From the NCBI GenBank assembly GCA_964383845.1, contig CAYLIF010000003.1:1-64000 (forward strand): 64,000 nt of DNA. The letters run 5' to 3'. The first letter of the stretch is position 1. Each line of letters begins with the position of its first letter. The position numbers were made by a program, and so were the translations under genes. A model generated the notes under the pieces. That model was given only the letters and a program-made list of their open reading frames with translations, was not told where the DNA came from and did not search any database. Source of the DNA: JAAZGD01 sp964383845. GTDB taxonomy: Bacteria; Bacillota; Clostridia; Peptostreptococcales; Anaerovoracaceae. Shown in pieces: positions 1-8,536 of this stretch.

Positions 1-262
1 GCAGTCGTCCAGTGCAATCATCATCTGGAACCCACGCAGTTCCAGTAATAGATTTCAAAGCCCCATTTTTCACTCCTTCATTTATCACACGTATTTTACC
101 GTTACGTTTTTGCTGATAAGTTGCGGTAACTTGCTCTAATCCCTTTTCGAATCTGTGAGGATATCTGGCGATTTCATACCAAGTCCCCAGGTAACGCTCT
201 AAGTCCACATCACAAACAATAGGAAGCAAACCTTTATATTTCCCCTTATTAAATAATCCCAT
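1..262 (-). CDS. blc: Bacterial lipocalin (Blc-like), 3' part cut by window edge
   Basis: Only the first 87 codons are present; the gene continues past position 1. The ATG at 260-262 is preceded by an AAAGGTG ribosome site. Residues 26-33 read GTWYEIAR, the first structurally conserved lipocalin motif, followed by YPHRFEKG and a TATYQ strand, the usual Blc pattern. Lipocalins bind lipids or other small hydrophobic ligands in a beta-barrel. Proteobacterial Blc is an outer-membrane lipoprotein; here no signal peptide or lipobox is seen, so a cytoplasmic protein is inferred. The family is clear; the ligand is unknown. Confidence 0.85.
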   Translation of the reverse strand, partial: MGLFNKGKYKGLLPIVCDVDLERYLGTWYEIARYPHRFEKGLEQVTATYQQKRNGKIRVINEGVKNGALKSITGTAWVPDDDCTGRL

Positions 263-385
263 ATCTAGCACCTTTCTACGCATTTACAGCGATTTTCATG
301 AAGGTCTTTTATTTATAAATTCACTCTTTTCTTTACCATTGATATATACCCATTATTTTTTTAATATATCTTTAATTGAATAACT

Positions 386-952
386 TTATACTTCTTTGTT
401 TTTTCCTTTGTTTTGAACAATGGAACTTACTTCTAAATAGTTCTCAGGAGTACAAAAAAGCGCCATTGTCTCTAGGGCACCACCTTTAAGCATTATAGTG
501 TGTTGTTTAGGTTTATATTCTACTTTTCTTACTCTCTTCCATCTCAAATATTCTCTTTGTCGTGATTGGGCTAAGATAGCCGCTCCAGTTACTCCAGGTT
601 TTTTTGAAAGGAAACCTAAAACAGCAGTGAAAAAATTAATTACTCGATTTTTTCTAGCCTGGCCTGGCTGAGTCTCACATAAGGCCCCTTCCTTAATAAG
701 AGTAAATTGAACTTCATATTTTCCTCTGTAAGCAATCATAATAAACAACCATGTTAGGATAAATAACGCTAAAATTAAACCTATTCCATATAGTTTATAT
801 CTAGAATCAATGCCTAATAATAATAAGATTACTATTAATATTCCAAAAGGTATCCCTAATGCAATACCTATTTGCTTTAGAATCAAAGAATTTCTAAATA
901 TTGAAACCTTAATTTTCCATTTAAGAATATAGTCTTCCAAATTATATCCCAC
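386..952 (-). CDS. Unknown two-helix membrane protein
   Basis: A 188-residue protein I do not recognise. Two hydrophobic helices (about residues 28-47 and 55-75) are followed by a soluble basic domain with a QSRQREYLRWKRVRKVEY segment and a C-terminal beta-rich stretch. The arrangement of a helical hairpin plus a small domain recalls bacterial PH-like or YcxB-like membrane proteins, but that is only a shape similarity. It lies 19 bases downstream of sucD on the same strand and may share its transcript. No clear promoter of its own was seen. Confidence 0.6.
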   Translation of the reverse strand: MGYNLEDYILKWKIKVSIFRNSLILKQIGIALGIPFGILIVILLLLGIDSRYKLYGIGLILALFILTWLFIMIAYRGKYEVQFTLIKEGALCETQPGQARKNRVINFFTAVLGFLSKKPGVTGAAILAQSRQREYLRWKRVRKVEYKPKQHTIMLKGGALETMALFCTPENYLEVSSIVQNKGKNKEV

Positions 953-971
953 TTTCTTAATACCCTTATAT

Positions 972-1841
972 TTATTTTAACGCTTTTTTTATTAACTCGG
1001 GAACTTCAAAGGGCAAGGCTGCAACTTCTACACCTGCAGCGTTTAACGCTTTTACTTTACTTTCATAGGTACCCATGCCTCTTTCAATAATTGCTCCTGC
1101 ATGTCCCATTCTCTTTCCTTCTGGAGCACTCTTTCCCGCTAGATACGCAATAACGGGTTTTTTCATGTATTTAACAATATATGCAGCAGCTTCTTCCTCC
1201 GAGGATCCACCGATTTCTCCAACAAGTACAATGGCTTTCGTATCTGGGTCCTGCTCAAACTCTTTGAGAACATCAACAAAATCAAGACCTACAACTCGGT
1301 CTCCGCCTAATCCTATCACTGTAGAAGTTCCAATCCCAGCAGCAATTAAAGATCCTACAATCTCATAACTTAGGGTTCCAGAGCGAGCCACTACACCTAT
1401 AGGCCCAGGCACAAAATAGCTGTTAGGCATTATACCGATTTTACACTTCCCTGAGGATACCAGCCCAAAGGTATTGGGGCCTACAACAATCGTCCCTTTT
1501 GAGCGAGCATAATTCATAATAGCCATCCCATCATGGACAGGAATGTGTTCTGGTATCATCACTAATAACTTTACACCTGCATTAATTGCCTCAAAGGCTC
1601 CGTCTTTAGCAAAGGCGGCTGGCACAAAAAGGATTGAGGCATCCACTCTACTATGCTCCATAGCTTCCCGAACTGAGTTATATACAGGTATATCATTAAT
1701 TTTCTGTCCGCCTTTTCCAGGTGAAACTCCCCCGACGATCTTTGTTCCGTATTCCAACATTAGCCCAGCGTGAAAAGTTCCCTGCTTCCCTGTAATACCT
1801 TGTATCAGAACATTTGTATTTTCATTAATATATATTGACAT
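972..1841 (-). CDS. sucD: Succinyl-CoA ligase, alpha subunit
   Basis: 289 residues, normal length. It has the N-terminal CoA-binding Rossmann domain (NVLIQGITGKQGTFH), and the ligase domain carries the phosphohistidine motif GHAGAI, with His at residue 247. With SucC it interconverts succinyl-CoA and succinate with formation or use of a nucleoside triphosphate. It follows sucC by about 20 bases, so the pair is co-transcribed. No other citrate-cycle genes are in the window, so the metabolic direction in this anaerobe is not determined. A malate-CoA ligase is a less likely alternative. Confidence 0.93.
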   Translation of the reverse strand: MSIYINENTNVLIQGITGKQGTFHAGLMLEYGTKIVGGVSPGKGGQKINDIPVYNSVREAMEHSRVDASILFVPAAFAKDGAFEAINAGVKLLVMIPEHIPVHDGMAIMNYARSKGTIVVGPNTFGLVSSGKCKIGIMPNSYFVPGPIGVVARSGTLSYEIVGSLIAAGIGTSTVIGLGGDRVVGLDFVDVLKEFEQDPDTKAIVLVGEIGGSSEEEAAAYIVKYMKKPVIAYLAGKSAPEGKRMGHAGAIIERGMGTYESKVKALNAAGVEVAALPFEVPELIKKALK

Positions 1842-1863
1842 TTTTTATTGTCCTTCCTAATAT

Positions 1864-2970
1864 TTACTCCGAGGCCAGTAGAACGGCTTTTTGAGCGGCT
1901 TCATCCATGGTATCAAAAGTTACAATTCCTTCTTCTCTTAAAAGTCTACGTCCTTCTTCCTGGTTCGTCCCAGCTAAACGAATAACAACCGGGATATCAA
2001 TTTCCATTTTTTTCTTAACTGAAATAAAAGCATTTGCAACATCGTCACACCTAGTGATACCACCGAATATGTTAATCAAAATTATTTTAGGTTTTTTTGC
2101 TAGAATAAGTTCCAGAGCTTTTGCTGTCGCTTTTTCTGAAGCACCACCTCCAGCATCCATGAAATTTGAGGGGGCTCCTCCGTGATACTGGATGGCGTCT
2201 AAGGTTGCCATGGTAATACCTGCACCATTAGCCATAACTCCAATGTCTCCATCTAAGTCTACATATGATAATCCTAATTCATGAGCTTTTTTCTCTGATT
2301 CACTTCTTTCTTCTACGTAGACTATTTCTTTTTGTCTAAACAAAGCATCATCATCTATAGTTACTTTGGCATCTGCAGCGATTAGTTTATCAGAGCTTAC
2401 CACCAAGGGGTTAATTTCTACCAGTTCTGCGTCTAGCTCTACAAACATCTTATATAATTTTCTCAAAATATCTTGTAACTGTTTGCTTTCCCATGCAGGT
2501 ATGCCCATTTCTCTTGCAACTTCTCTTGCCACAAAGGGCATCATTCCTATTGAGTAGTCCATAGGGTAGCTTACTATATACTCTGCAGGAACATCCTCAA
2601 TATCCATCCCGCCTTTAATAGAGGCTAAAATAACTGGACTTTTAGTGCTTCTATCAATGGTTATGGCTAGATAATACTCCTTGTCTATTTTTAATTTTTC
2701 TTCCACAAGCAAAGCATCAACTACCATGCCTATCAATTCCTTGCCTAAAATCTCTTCAGCAAATTTTTGGGCTACTTCAGGTTCAGTGGTAAATTTAATG
2801 CCCCCCGCTTTCCCTCTTTTCCCAGACAAAACTTGAGATTTGATAACAGAATCCCCAATTTCAGAGCTTGCTACAGCTACCTCTTGTGGTGTTCTCCCAA
2901 CTTTTCCTTTTGGTATGGGAATACCGTACTGTTGAAACCAATTTTTTCCCATATACTCATACATTTTCAT
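1864..2970 (-). CDS. sucC: Succinyl-CoA ligase, beta subunit
   Basis: 368 residues from the ATG at 2968-2970. A TTG two codons upstream is also in frame, but the AAAGGA site at 2979-2984 leaves 8 bases to the ATG and only 2 to the TTG. The protein has the ATP-grasp N-terminus (MKMYEY, then YGIPIPKG), and the C-terminal half holds NGAGITMATLD and NIFGGITRCD, which contact the alpha subunit and the phosphohistidine. First gene of sucC-sucD. The upstream spacer to 3133 is shared with a divergent ferredoxin gene and contains GTTACT-GA-AGTAAC at 3061-3074. Confidence 0.93.
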   Translation of the reverse strand: MKMYEYMGKNWFQQYGIPIPKGKVGRTPQEVAVASSEIGDSVIKSQVLSGKRGKAGGIKFTTEPEVAQKFAEEILGKELIGMVVDALLVEEKLKIDKEYYLAITIDRSTKSPVILASIKGGMDIEDVPAEYIVSYPMDYSIGMMPFVAREVAREMGIPAWESKQLQDILRKLYKMFVELDAELVEINPLVVSSDKLIAADAKVTIDDDALFRQKEIVYVEERSESEKKAHELGLSYVDLDGDIGVMANGAGITMATLDAIQYHGGAPSNFMDAGGGASEKATAKALELILAKKPKIILINIFGGITRCDDVANAFISVKKKMEIDIPVVIRLAGTNQEEGRRLLREEGIVTFDTMDEAAQKAVLLASE

Positions 2971-3133
2971 AAGCAAAGTCCTTTCTTACTTTAATAATCC
3001 GTTCATTTATAATATATACCCTAAGTTAAAGCAGCATATTATATATTAGCGAGATTATTAGTTACTGAAGTAACACTTTATTTGTAGTTGTTCCTGTATA
3101 CTATAGTAAATACAAGAATTATAGGAGTGAAAA

Positions 3134-3748
3134 ATGAAAAAAATCTTACAAAGAACCATACAGGTTCTATTACTAGCCCTTTTCGTGTTTTTGATTATTA
3201 ATGGTAAAGTACAAGTTTGGGTGGGACTTTTAGTCTTTGGTATTCTTGCATCCATCTTCCTAGGCCGTTTTTATTGCGGATGGATGTGTCCAATAAATAC
3301 TGTTTTCAAGGGAATAACTTGGTTTAAAAAGAAACTTAATATTAATAGCTTTAAAACACCTAAATTTCTTAAAAACAAGTGGATACGAATAATAGCTTTT
3401 GGCATATTTGCTGTGTTATTCGGATTTATAATGATCACAAAAGCAAAACTTCCCGTGCTCCCGGCCCTATTTATCATAGGAGTACTAACCACTTTGTTCT
3501 TTCCAGAAGAGCTTTGGCACCGATACCTTTGTCCCTACGGATCTATGCTCCGAGTTTCTTCTTCTCGAACAAAACATACAATGTACATCGATGAAGAGAC
3601 TTGTACAAATTGTGGTCTTTGTACAACTGTTTGTCCTGGGGCAGCCATTGTTCAGGAAAATGGTGACCATAAAATCCTTAAAGGGGATTGCCTTGTCTGC
3701 ATGGAATGTGAGGCAGTCTGCCCTAAAGACTCAATAAGTTATATCTAA
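3134..3748 (+). CDS. NapH-like membrane polyferredoxin, orphan
   Basis: 204 residues. About four hydrophobic segments carry two CxxxCP-type signatures on the membrane side (GRFYCGWMCP near 50 and RYLCPYG near 135). They are followed by two C-terminal [4Fe-4S] motifs, CTNCGLCTTVCP and CLVCMECEAVCP. This is the Fer4_5 / NapH-NosR-type layout used for quinol or flavin electron transfer. No partner oxidoreductase is adjacent. It is the first plus-strand gene in the window, with TAGGAG before the ATG, and it converges on mscL. The substrate cannot be assigned. Confidence 0.8.
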   Translation: MKKILQRTIQVLLLALFVFLIINGKVQVWVGLLVFGILASIFLGRFYCGWMCPINTVFKGITWFKKKLNINSFKTPKFLKNKWIRIIAFGIFAVLFGFIMITKAKLPVLPALFIIGVLTTLFFPEELWHRYLCPYGSMLRVSSSRTKHTMYIDEETCTNCGLCTTVCPGAAIVQENGDHKILKGDCLVCMECEAVCPKDSISYI

Positions 3749-3766
3749 ACTGCCAATTCACATTTT

Positions 3767-4162
3767 TTATTTTGCCTTTAACAAATCTCTTATCTCTTCA
3801 AGTAAAATTACTTCATCACTTGGCAATACCGGGGCTGGTTCCAAATCAGCCTCTTTTTTCTTTCTCGATATAATTAGTTTGATAAAGATGAATATTGAAA
3901 AAGATATAATTAAAAAATCTACTACTGATTGTATAAATGAGCCATAGTATATAGCTGCCTCTGCAATATCTCCACTAGCTGGAGTTATTACATACTTTAA
4001 GGAAGTAAAATTTATACCCCCTAGTAGCACTCCTACCAATGGCATAATCAAATCATTAGTGAGAGAAGTGACAATTTTGCCAAAAGCCCCACCAATTATC
4101 ACCGCAACTGCCAAATCAACTACATTTCCTTTAAATGCAAAGGCTTTAAATTCTTTAATCAT
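3767..4162 (-). CDS. mscL: Large-conductance mechanosensitive channel
   Basis: 132 residues from the ATG at 4160-4162, which has an AAGGGA site about 7 bases upstream. A longer in-frame reading to 4225 would add 21 residues and run back over the end of the SulP gene without a ribosome site. The N-terminus MIKEFKAFAFKGNVVDLAVAV is the conserved MscL amphipathic helix and first transmembrane gate helix. A second helix (FLIISFSIFIFIKLII) and a charged C-terminal bundle follow. It releases solutes under hypo-osmotic stress. It starts 13 bases after the SulP stop, so the two are likely co-transcribed. Confidence 0.95.
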   Translation of the reverse strand: MIKEFKAFAFKGNVVDLAVAVIIGGAFGKIVTSLTNDLIMPLVGVLLGGINFTSLKYVITPASGDIAEAAIYYGSFIQSVVDFLIISFSIFIFIKLIISRKKKEADLEPAPVLPSDEVILLEEIRDLLKAK

Positions 4163-4175
4163 TCTATGTCCCTTC

Positions 4176-5846
4176 TTAATTATGCTTAAATTGCATGCTC
4201 TCGATTTTTTTAATATGCTCTTCATTAGCTCTTACAATTGCAAGTTCAGCACTTTCAAAAACATTATTCTTTCCGACCAAATCAATTACCCCTCCCTGTT
4301 CTAGCCCCTTCATTACCTTGGGCTGAACACTAGTAAGCATTACAATTATATCGTTTTCTTTGAGTTTATTAATCAATTCTGTTAACCCTTGGAGGCCTGA
4401 CAAGTCTATTATTGGTACACCCCGCATTGATATAATAAGAACGCTTGTATTTTCCAGTCTGGATAACTGATTGTTGAGTTTTTCTACAACAGCGAAGAAA
4501 ATCGACCCGGTTAAATATGCAACCCTAATGTGTTCAGGAACATCTGGGATGCTTATGCCGATTTTTTCTAATCTGGAATTTTCTACTTCACTGATTGTAA
4601 TATCTATATCCATAATTCTTATAACAATTAAGACTGCTGAAAAAACTACCCCAATTATAATGGCTTGGGTTAGGTCTAAAACCAGGGTGGCAACTAAGGT
4701 AATCAAATATTTTGCAATACCCGATTTAAATTTATGTTCGAAGATATAATTTATGTTTACCCAATCATTCATTCTCCAAGCTGTTACCATAAGAACTCCA
4801 GCAAGGGCAGAAAGAGGAATTGCTGACATAATTGGGGCCAGAAGGAACATTGATAACAATAAAACCACCGCATGCACTATTCCTGTAAGCCTGGTGTCAC
4901 AACCCGACTTAATAGCCACGCTTGATCTAGCAATTGCTGCCGTTGCAGGAATACCACCAAAAAAAGGGATTATCAGATTTCCTACTCCCTGGGCAAAGAG
5001 CTCTCTATCTGCATCAATCTTCTCATTTTTTAATTTCCCTGCAGAAGCTCCACAAAGAAGGCTCTCAATCATAGATAAAGCCGCAATACTTAATGCTGGC
5101 ACAAATAGAGCTTTAAGCTGATCTATAGAAACTGCGCTTAAATCAAGCCTATCTGCTAAAAATATTGTCTTAGGTATTTCTCCAACCATGGCAACATCTA
5201 GTTTTAGAAATTGATTTACTACTAAAACTATTATTAGGCTGGCTAAAGAGGAGGGAATAATTGCGTTCAATTTTTTTGGCCAAACAAGCATTATCCCTAT
5301 AACTACAAGGCCGATTGCCAAAGTTGTAATATCAGGACGAAAAGGTCCTGAAAAATATGAAGCCACTTTAGTTATAGCTAGATCCCCCGTTGATGTTACT
5401 CCAAATAAATTGTCTAGCTGACCAAGAGCAATAATAAGAGCAATTCCTGAAGTAAAACCAGTAATAACAGACCCCGGAATAAAATAAATAATTCTCCCTA
5501 GTTTAAATATGCCGGCAATTATAAGTATAATACCTGCCATAAAGCCTGCTATAAATATGCCATTCAATCCATATTTCCCGATTAAAGTAATTAGTATTGC
5601 TGTCATCGCGCCAGTAGGCCCAGATATCTGGTAAGAAGCTCCTGATAACGCGCCTATTACAAGACCTGCTATAATAGCAGTAATTAGCCCCGATGCTGCT
5701 GTTACTCCTGAACCCACACCGAATGCTAAAGCTAAAGGTAATGCAACTGCCGCTACAGTAAGTCCAGCCATCAAATCCTTTGAAAATCTTTGTCCATTAT
5801 AACCCGCAAATTCATTTCTCAAATCATTAATATAATTATTGTACAA
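4176..5846 (-). CDS. SulP-family anion transporter with STAS domain
   Basis: 556 residues starting at a TTG (5844-5846) with AGGGTG about 5 bases upstream; no closer ATG fits. About ten or more transmembrane helices carry the SulP core signatures (GLTVAAVALPLALAFGVGSG and SGPTGAMTAILI). A C-terminal STAS domain from about residue 440 contains RGVPIIDLSGLQGL. SulP proteins move sulfate, bicarbonate or other anions, often with H+ or Na+. The substrate cannot be read from sequence. No carbonic anhydrase or sulfate-assimilation gene is next to it. mscL follows. Confidence 0.9.
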   Translation of the reverse strand: MYNNYINDLRNEFAGYNGQRFSKDLMAGLTVAAVALPLALAFGVGSGVTAASGLITAIIAGLVIGALSGASYQISGPTGAMTAILITLIGKYGLNGIFIAGFMAGIILIIAGIFKLGRIIYFIPGSVITGFTSGIALIIALGQLDNLFGVTSTGDLAITKVASYFSGPFRPDITTLAIGLVVIGIMLVWPKKLNAIIPSSLASLIIVLVVNQFLKLDVAMVGEIPKTIFLADRLDLSAVSIDQLKALFVPALSIAALSMIESLLCGASAGKLKNEKIDADRELFAQGVGNLIIPFFGGIPATAAIARSSVAIKSGCDTRLTGIVHAVVLLLSMFLLAPIMSAIPLSALAGVLMVTAWRMNDWVNINYIFEHKFKSGIAKYLITLVATLVLDLTQAIIIGVVFSAVLIVIRIMDIDITISEVENSRLEKIGISIPDVPEHIRVAYLTGSIFFAVVEKLNNQLSRLENTSVLIISMRGVPIIDLSGLQGLTELINKLKENDIIVMLTSVQPKVMKGLEQGGVIDLVGKNNVFESAELAIVRANEEHIKKIESMQFKHN

Positions 5847-5890
5847 TTTTTCACCCTTCTATTCTTTCATTTCATTATATTGACATACTA

Positions 5891-6541
5891 CTATTTCATA
5901 GTCCTCCAAAGCTCTTCTTCAAGATGAGAAATCTCCCACAAATAAATTGATGCTACTGAGCCATAAGGGGAATAGTTGTTTTTGTATTTATTGAATTGTT
6001 CTTTTGAAATCTTATCAATTCTATAGAGCTTTTCCATGCCTCTTCGTATTGCAAGGTCTCCGAAACTAACAACATCAGGTCTTTCCATAGATAATATAAG
6101 TATCATTTCTGCTGTCCATCTGCCAATCCCCTTTACTCGTGTAAGTTGAGCCATTACCTCGTCATCTGACAAGTTCTCAAAATTATCTAAATCCAACTCC
6201 TTATTTAGAACAAGTCTCGAAACCTCCAAGATACAAACTGCTTTTTTCATGGTCATGCCACATCTTTGTATTTCATCCGCAGAAAAAAATGACAAGTTTT
6301 CTGCAGAGATCTCTCCGAATTTTTCTATCATGTTCCGCCAAACAGTCTCCGCACTTTTTAGAGAAACCAATTGACTAACTATATTGTATATAAGAGCAGG
6401 GAAAAAATCGGGTATTACCTCTCTATCTAAATGGCCTATATTTAAAATTGCTGATCCAAGGACATTATCTACAGAAACAAGATGATTTATTTCTGTCTCT
6501 CCATATTCAAAAAACTTTATCTGTAATTCAGTTTTATCCAT
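5891..6541 (-). CDS. DNA-3-methyladenine glycosylase II (AlkA-like, HhH-GPD)
   Basis: 216 residues, the size of the compact AlkA forms. The helix-hairpin-helix KGIGRW is at 137-142 and the catalytic aspartate is D162 in SFGDLAIRRG. The family excises alkylated purines for base excision repair. No iron-sulfur cysteine loop is present, which argues against endonuclease III or MutY. The AGGAG site is 11 bases from the ATG, rather far. The gene stands alone between SulP and the rpoZ cluster. Confidence 0.88.
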   Translation of the reverse strand: MDKTELQIKFFEYGETEINHLVSVDNVLGSAILNIGHLDREVIPDFFPALIYNIVSQLVSLKSAETVWRNMIEKFGEISAENLSFFSADEIQRCGMTMKKAVCILEVSRLVLNKELDLDNFENLSDDEVMAQLTRVKGIGRWTAEMILILSMERPDVVSFGDLAIRRGMEKLYRIDKISKEQFNKYKNNYSPYGSVASIYLWEISHLEEELWRTMK

Positions 6542-6615
6542 TAATTTTAACGCTCCTATTTATTCTACCATAGCCTCAGTAAGTGTTCTATCTGTTAATT
6601 GCGCCATCTAATATA

Positions 6616-6659
6616 AAAGTAGACTGCAACCAGTTATTCTCTGATTATCAGCCTACTTT
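6616..6659 (-). terminator. Probable terminator after rpoZ
   Basis: On the minus strand AAAGTAG (6653-6659) pairs with CTACTTT (6616-6622), extended by CTG/CAG past one mismatch and closed by an AT-rich loop. TTATATT follows. The U tract is imperfect. Confidence 0.5.
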
Positions 6660-6694
6660 AAAACAGCTATGAATTAACAAGTTACTAGATTAGA

Positions 6695-6889
6695 TTAATC
6701 TTCTCGTTTGTAGGTTATAAGATCTTCATAAATCTCATGAGCTGCTATTGATACAGGTTTATCCACATCCGCCTCTGTCAATTTTGGTTTCCCATTGGTA
6801 ATGTCTCTTGCTCTTTTGGCAGCCAAAACAACTAATGTATATCTGGAATCAGCCTTTAGACGAATCTCATTAATAGATGGATACAACAT
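6695..6889 (-). CDS. rpoZ: RNA polymerase omega subunit
   Basis: 64 residues, short as in other Firmicutes. The core SRYTLVVLAAKRARDI is the conserved omega helix that clamps the beta-prime C-terminus during polymerase assembly. The start ATG abuts the gmk stop (TAAATG), and an AAGGAGG site lies inside the end of gmk, so translation is coupled. Last gene of yicC-gmk-rpoZ; a hairpin follows at 6616-6659. Confidence 0.94.
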   Translation of the reverse strand: MLYPSINEIRLKADSRYTLVVLAAKRARDITNGKPKLTEADVDKPVSIAAHEIYEDLITYKRED

Positions 6890-7498
6890 TTACAGTTCCT
6901 CCTTATATTCTTCAATCAGTTTATAAATATCTTCCGAAACCCTAGAGTGCTCTGCCACCATAATGGCCTTTACCCTGCTAACCGCCTCGTCTAACTGATC
7001 ATTAACTACACAGTAATCGTACTTGTCTATATATGTTACTTCCTTTAAAGCTCCTGCTAATCTAACATTGATTACATCGGGTTCTTCAGAAGCTCTACCA
7101 GTGATGCGCTTTCTTAGTTCCGCCATAGATGGAGGTAAGATGAAAATAAAAATTCCTTGAGGATAGTTACGCTTTACTTCTAGGGCTCCCTTTATATCAA
7201 TATCTAATAACACATCTTTACCCTGTTCCACTGCATCAATTACAAATTTTTTGGGAGTTCCATAGCAGTTATCAAAGTTAACTGCATGTTCCAAGAGTTC
7301 CTGGTTTTTAACGGCTTCCTCAAACTGTTGAGGGTTAACGAAATGATAGTCTTTGCCGTCTACTTCTAGTTCTCTTCTTTTTCTTGTAGTCATTGAAACA
7401 GAAAAAACCACATTGGAATCTTTTACTAGCTCCTTACAGATAGTGCCTTTGCCTGTCCCGGAAGGCCCGGAAATCACGAACAACTGGCCTTTTCGCAT
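6890..7498 (-). CDS. gmk: Guanylate kinase
   Basis: 202 residues from the ATG at 7496-7498 (AAGGAG, 5-base spacing); an in-frame GTG at 7502-7504 would overlap that site and is rejected. The P-loop GPSGTGKGT is at residues 11-19. The GMP-binding segment (SMTTRKRRELEVDGKDYHFV) and LLDIDIKGA follow. It phosphorylates GMP to GDP. In many Firmicutes remA (DUF370) lies between yicC and gmk; the 80-base gap here holds no such gene. Confidence 0.96.
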   Translation of the reverse strand: MRKGQLFVISGPSGTGKGTICKELVKDSNVVFSVSMTTRKRRELEVDGKDYHFVNPQQFEEAVKNQELLEHAVNFDNCYGTPKKFVIDAVEQGKDVLLDIDIKGALEVKRNYPQGIFIFILPPSMAELRKRITGRASEEPDVINVRLAGALKEVTYIDKYDYCVVNDQLDEAVSRVKAIMVAEHSRVSEDIYKLIEEYKEEL

Positions 7499-7578
7499 AA
7501 TCACTCCTTATTTGCTGTATGTCGAATAAGTTTATATTTTATCATACAAAGCCTATTTTATCAATGGTTACAGATGAA

Positions 7579-8463
7579 TTACTCTACGTTTTGCACCTGC
7601 TCACGGATTTTTTCTATTTCAGATTTAATTCGTAGCATTAAATTTGTTATATCAATGTTATTTGCTTTAGATCCAATGGTATTTGCCTCTCGATTCATTT
7701 CCTGTATAAGAAAGTCTAGTCTTTTTCCATCAGGTTCTTGGCTATTCTCTATTATACTGACTAATTGTAACATGTGGCTGTCAAGTCGTACCAATTCTTC
7801 TGTAATACTTGCTTTATCAGCATATATTGTGGCTTCCATGACAATTCTTTCTTCTGGAATTTCAAAACTATTGCCCATCAATTCTTTTATTCGCTCTTGA
7901 AGTTTATTTCTGTATGTTTCTATCATTTTCGGAGCAATTCTTTCAATCTGTTCTGTCATTTCTCTTATCGCTCCTGCTCTTTGAATTAAGTCTTGGGCCA
8001 ATATTGACCCCTCTTTACATCGCATTTCATCAAGCTTTTCCACAGCTAGAGAGGTTGACAGTAAAAGTTGCTTGGTTATCTCTTCTTCGTCTTCAATACA
8101 TGGAATTGACTTCATTACATCTGGAAGGCCTACAAGCATGCTTAAAGTTGGTGTCTCTTTTAATTCCAATGTTTCTTTCAACAGCAATAAATTGTTATAA
8201 TATTGTTTGGCCAATGCCGTGTTAAGGCTTACATTTATATCTTCATCTGAAACATTATCTATCATAACAGAAACTTCTATCTTACCTCTCCTCACAACAT
8301 CTTTTACAGCATTCTTGATTTTTTCTTCTGCGAAAGAATATTTTCGAGGCATTTTAACGATAATGTCTCCATAACGATGATTAACAGAACGGATTTCTAC
8401 TATAATCCTTCTATTTCCATCAGTGTACTCACCACGCCCAAAGCCTGTCATGCTTTTTATCAT
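7579..8463 (-). CDS. YicC/YloC-family endoribonuclease
   Basis: 294 residues, family length. The N-terminus MIKSMTGFGRGEY and the C-terminus (DFLIQEMNREANTIGSKAND-like, with EIEKIREQVQN) are the conserved YicC_N and DUF1732 blocks. The family is a Mn-dependent endoribonuclease; its physiological substrates in Clostridia are not settled. First gene of yicC-gmk-rpoZ and divergent from rqcH; the 73-base intergenic region must hold both promoters. Confidence 0.93.
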   Translation of the reverse strand: MIKSMTGFGRGEYTDGNRRIIVEIRSVNHRYGDIIVKMPRKYSFAEEKIKNAVKDVVRRGKIEVSVMIDNVSDEDINVSLNTALAKQYYNNLLLLKETLELKETPTLSMLVGLPDVMKSIPCIEDEEEITKQLLLSTSLAVEKLDEMRCKEGSILAQDLIQRAGAIREMTEQIERIAPKMIETYRNKLQERIKELMGNSFEIPEERIVMEATIYADKASITEELVRLDSHMLQLVSIIENSQEPDGKRLDFLIQEMNREANTIGSKANNIDITNLMLRIKSEIEKIREQVQNVE

Positions 8464-8491
8464 ACCAATTTTTCTCCCATTCTTGATTAAA

Positions 8492-8505
8492 CTATGATAA
8501 CATAG
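8492..8505. promoter_or_regulatory. Palindrome in the yicC/rqcH divergent region
   Basis: CTATG-ATAA-CATAG lies midway between the divergent starts. A candidate rqcH promoter, TTAAAC-17-TATACA, spans it. It could be an operator or chance; AT-rich DNA produces such dyads. Confidence 0.3.
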
Positions 8506-8536
8506 CTAGTATACATTAAGAGAAAGGGTTTTACAA

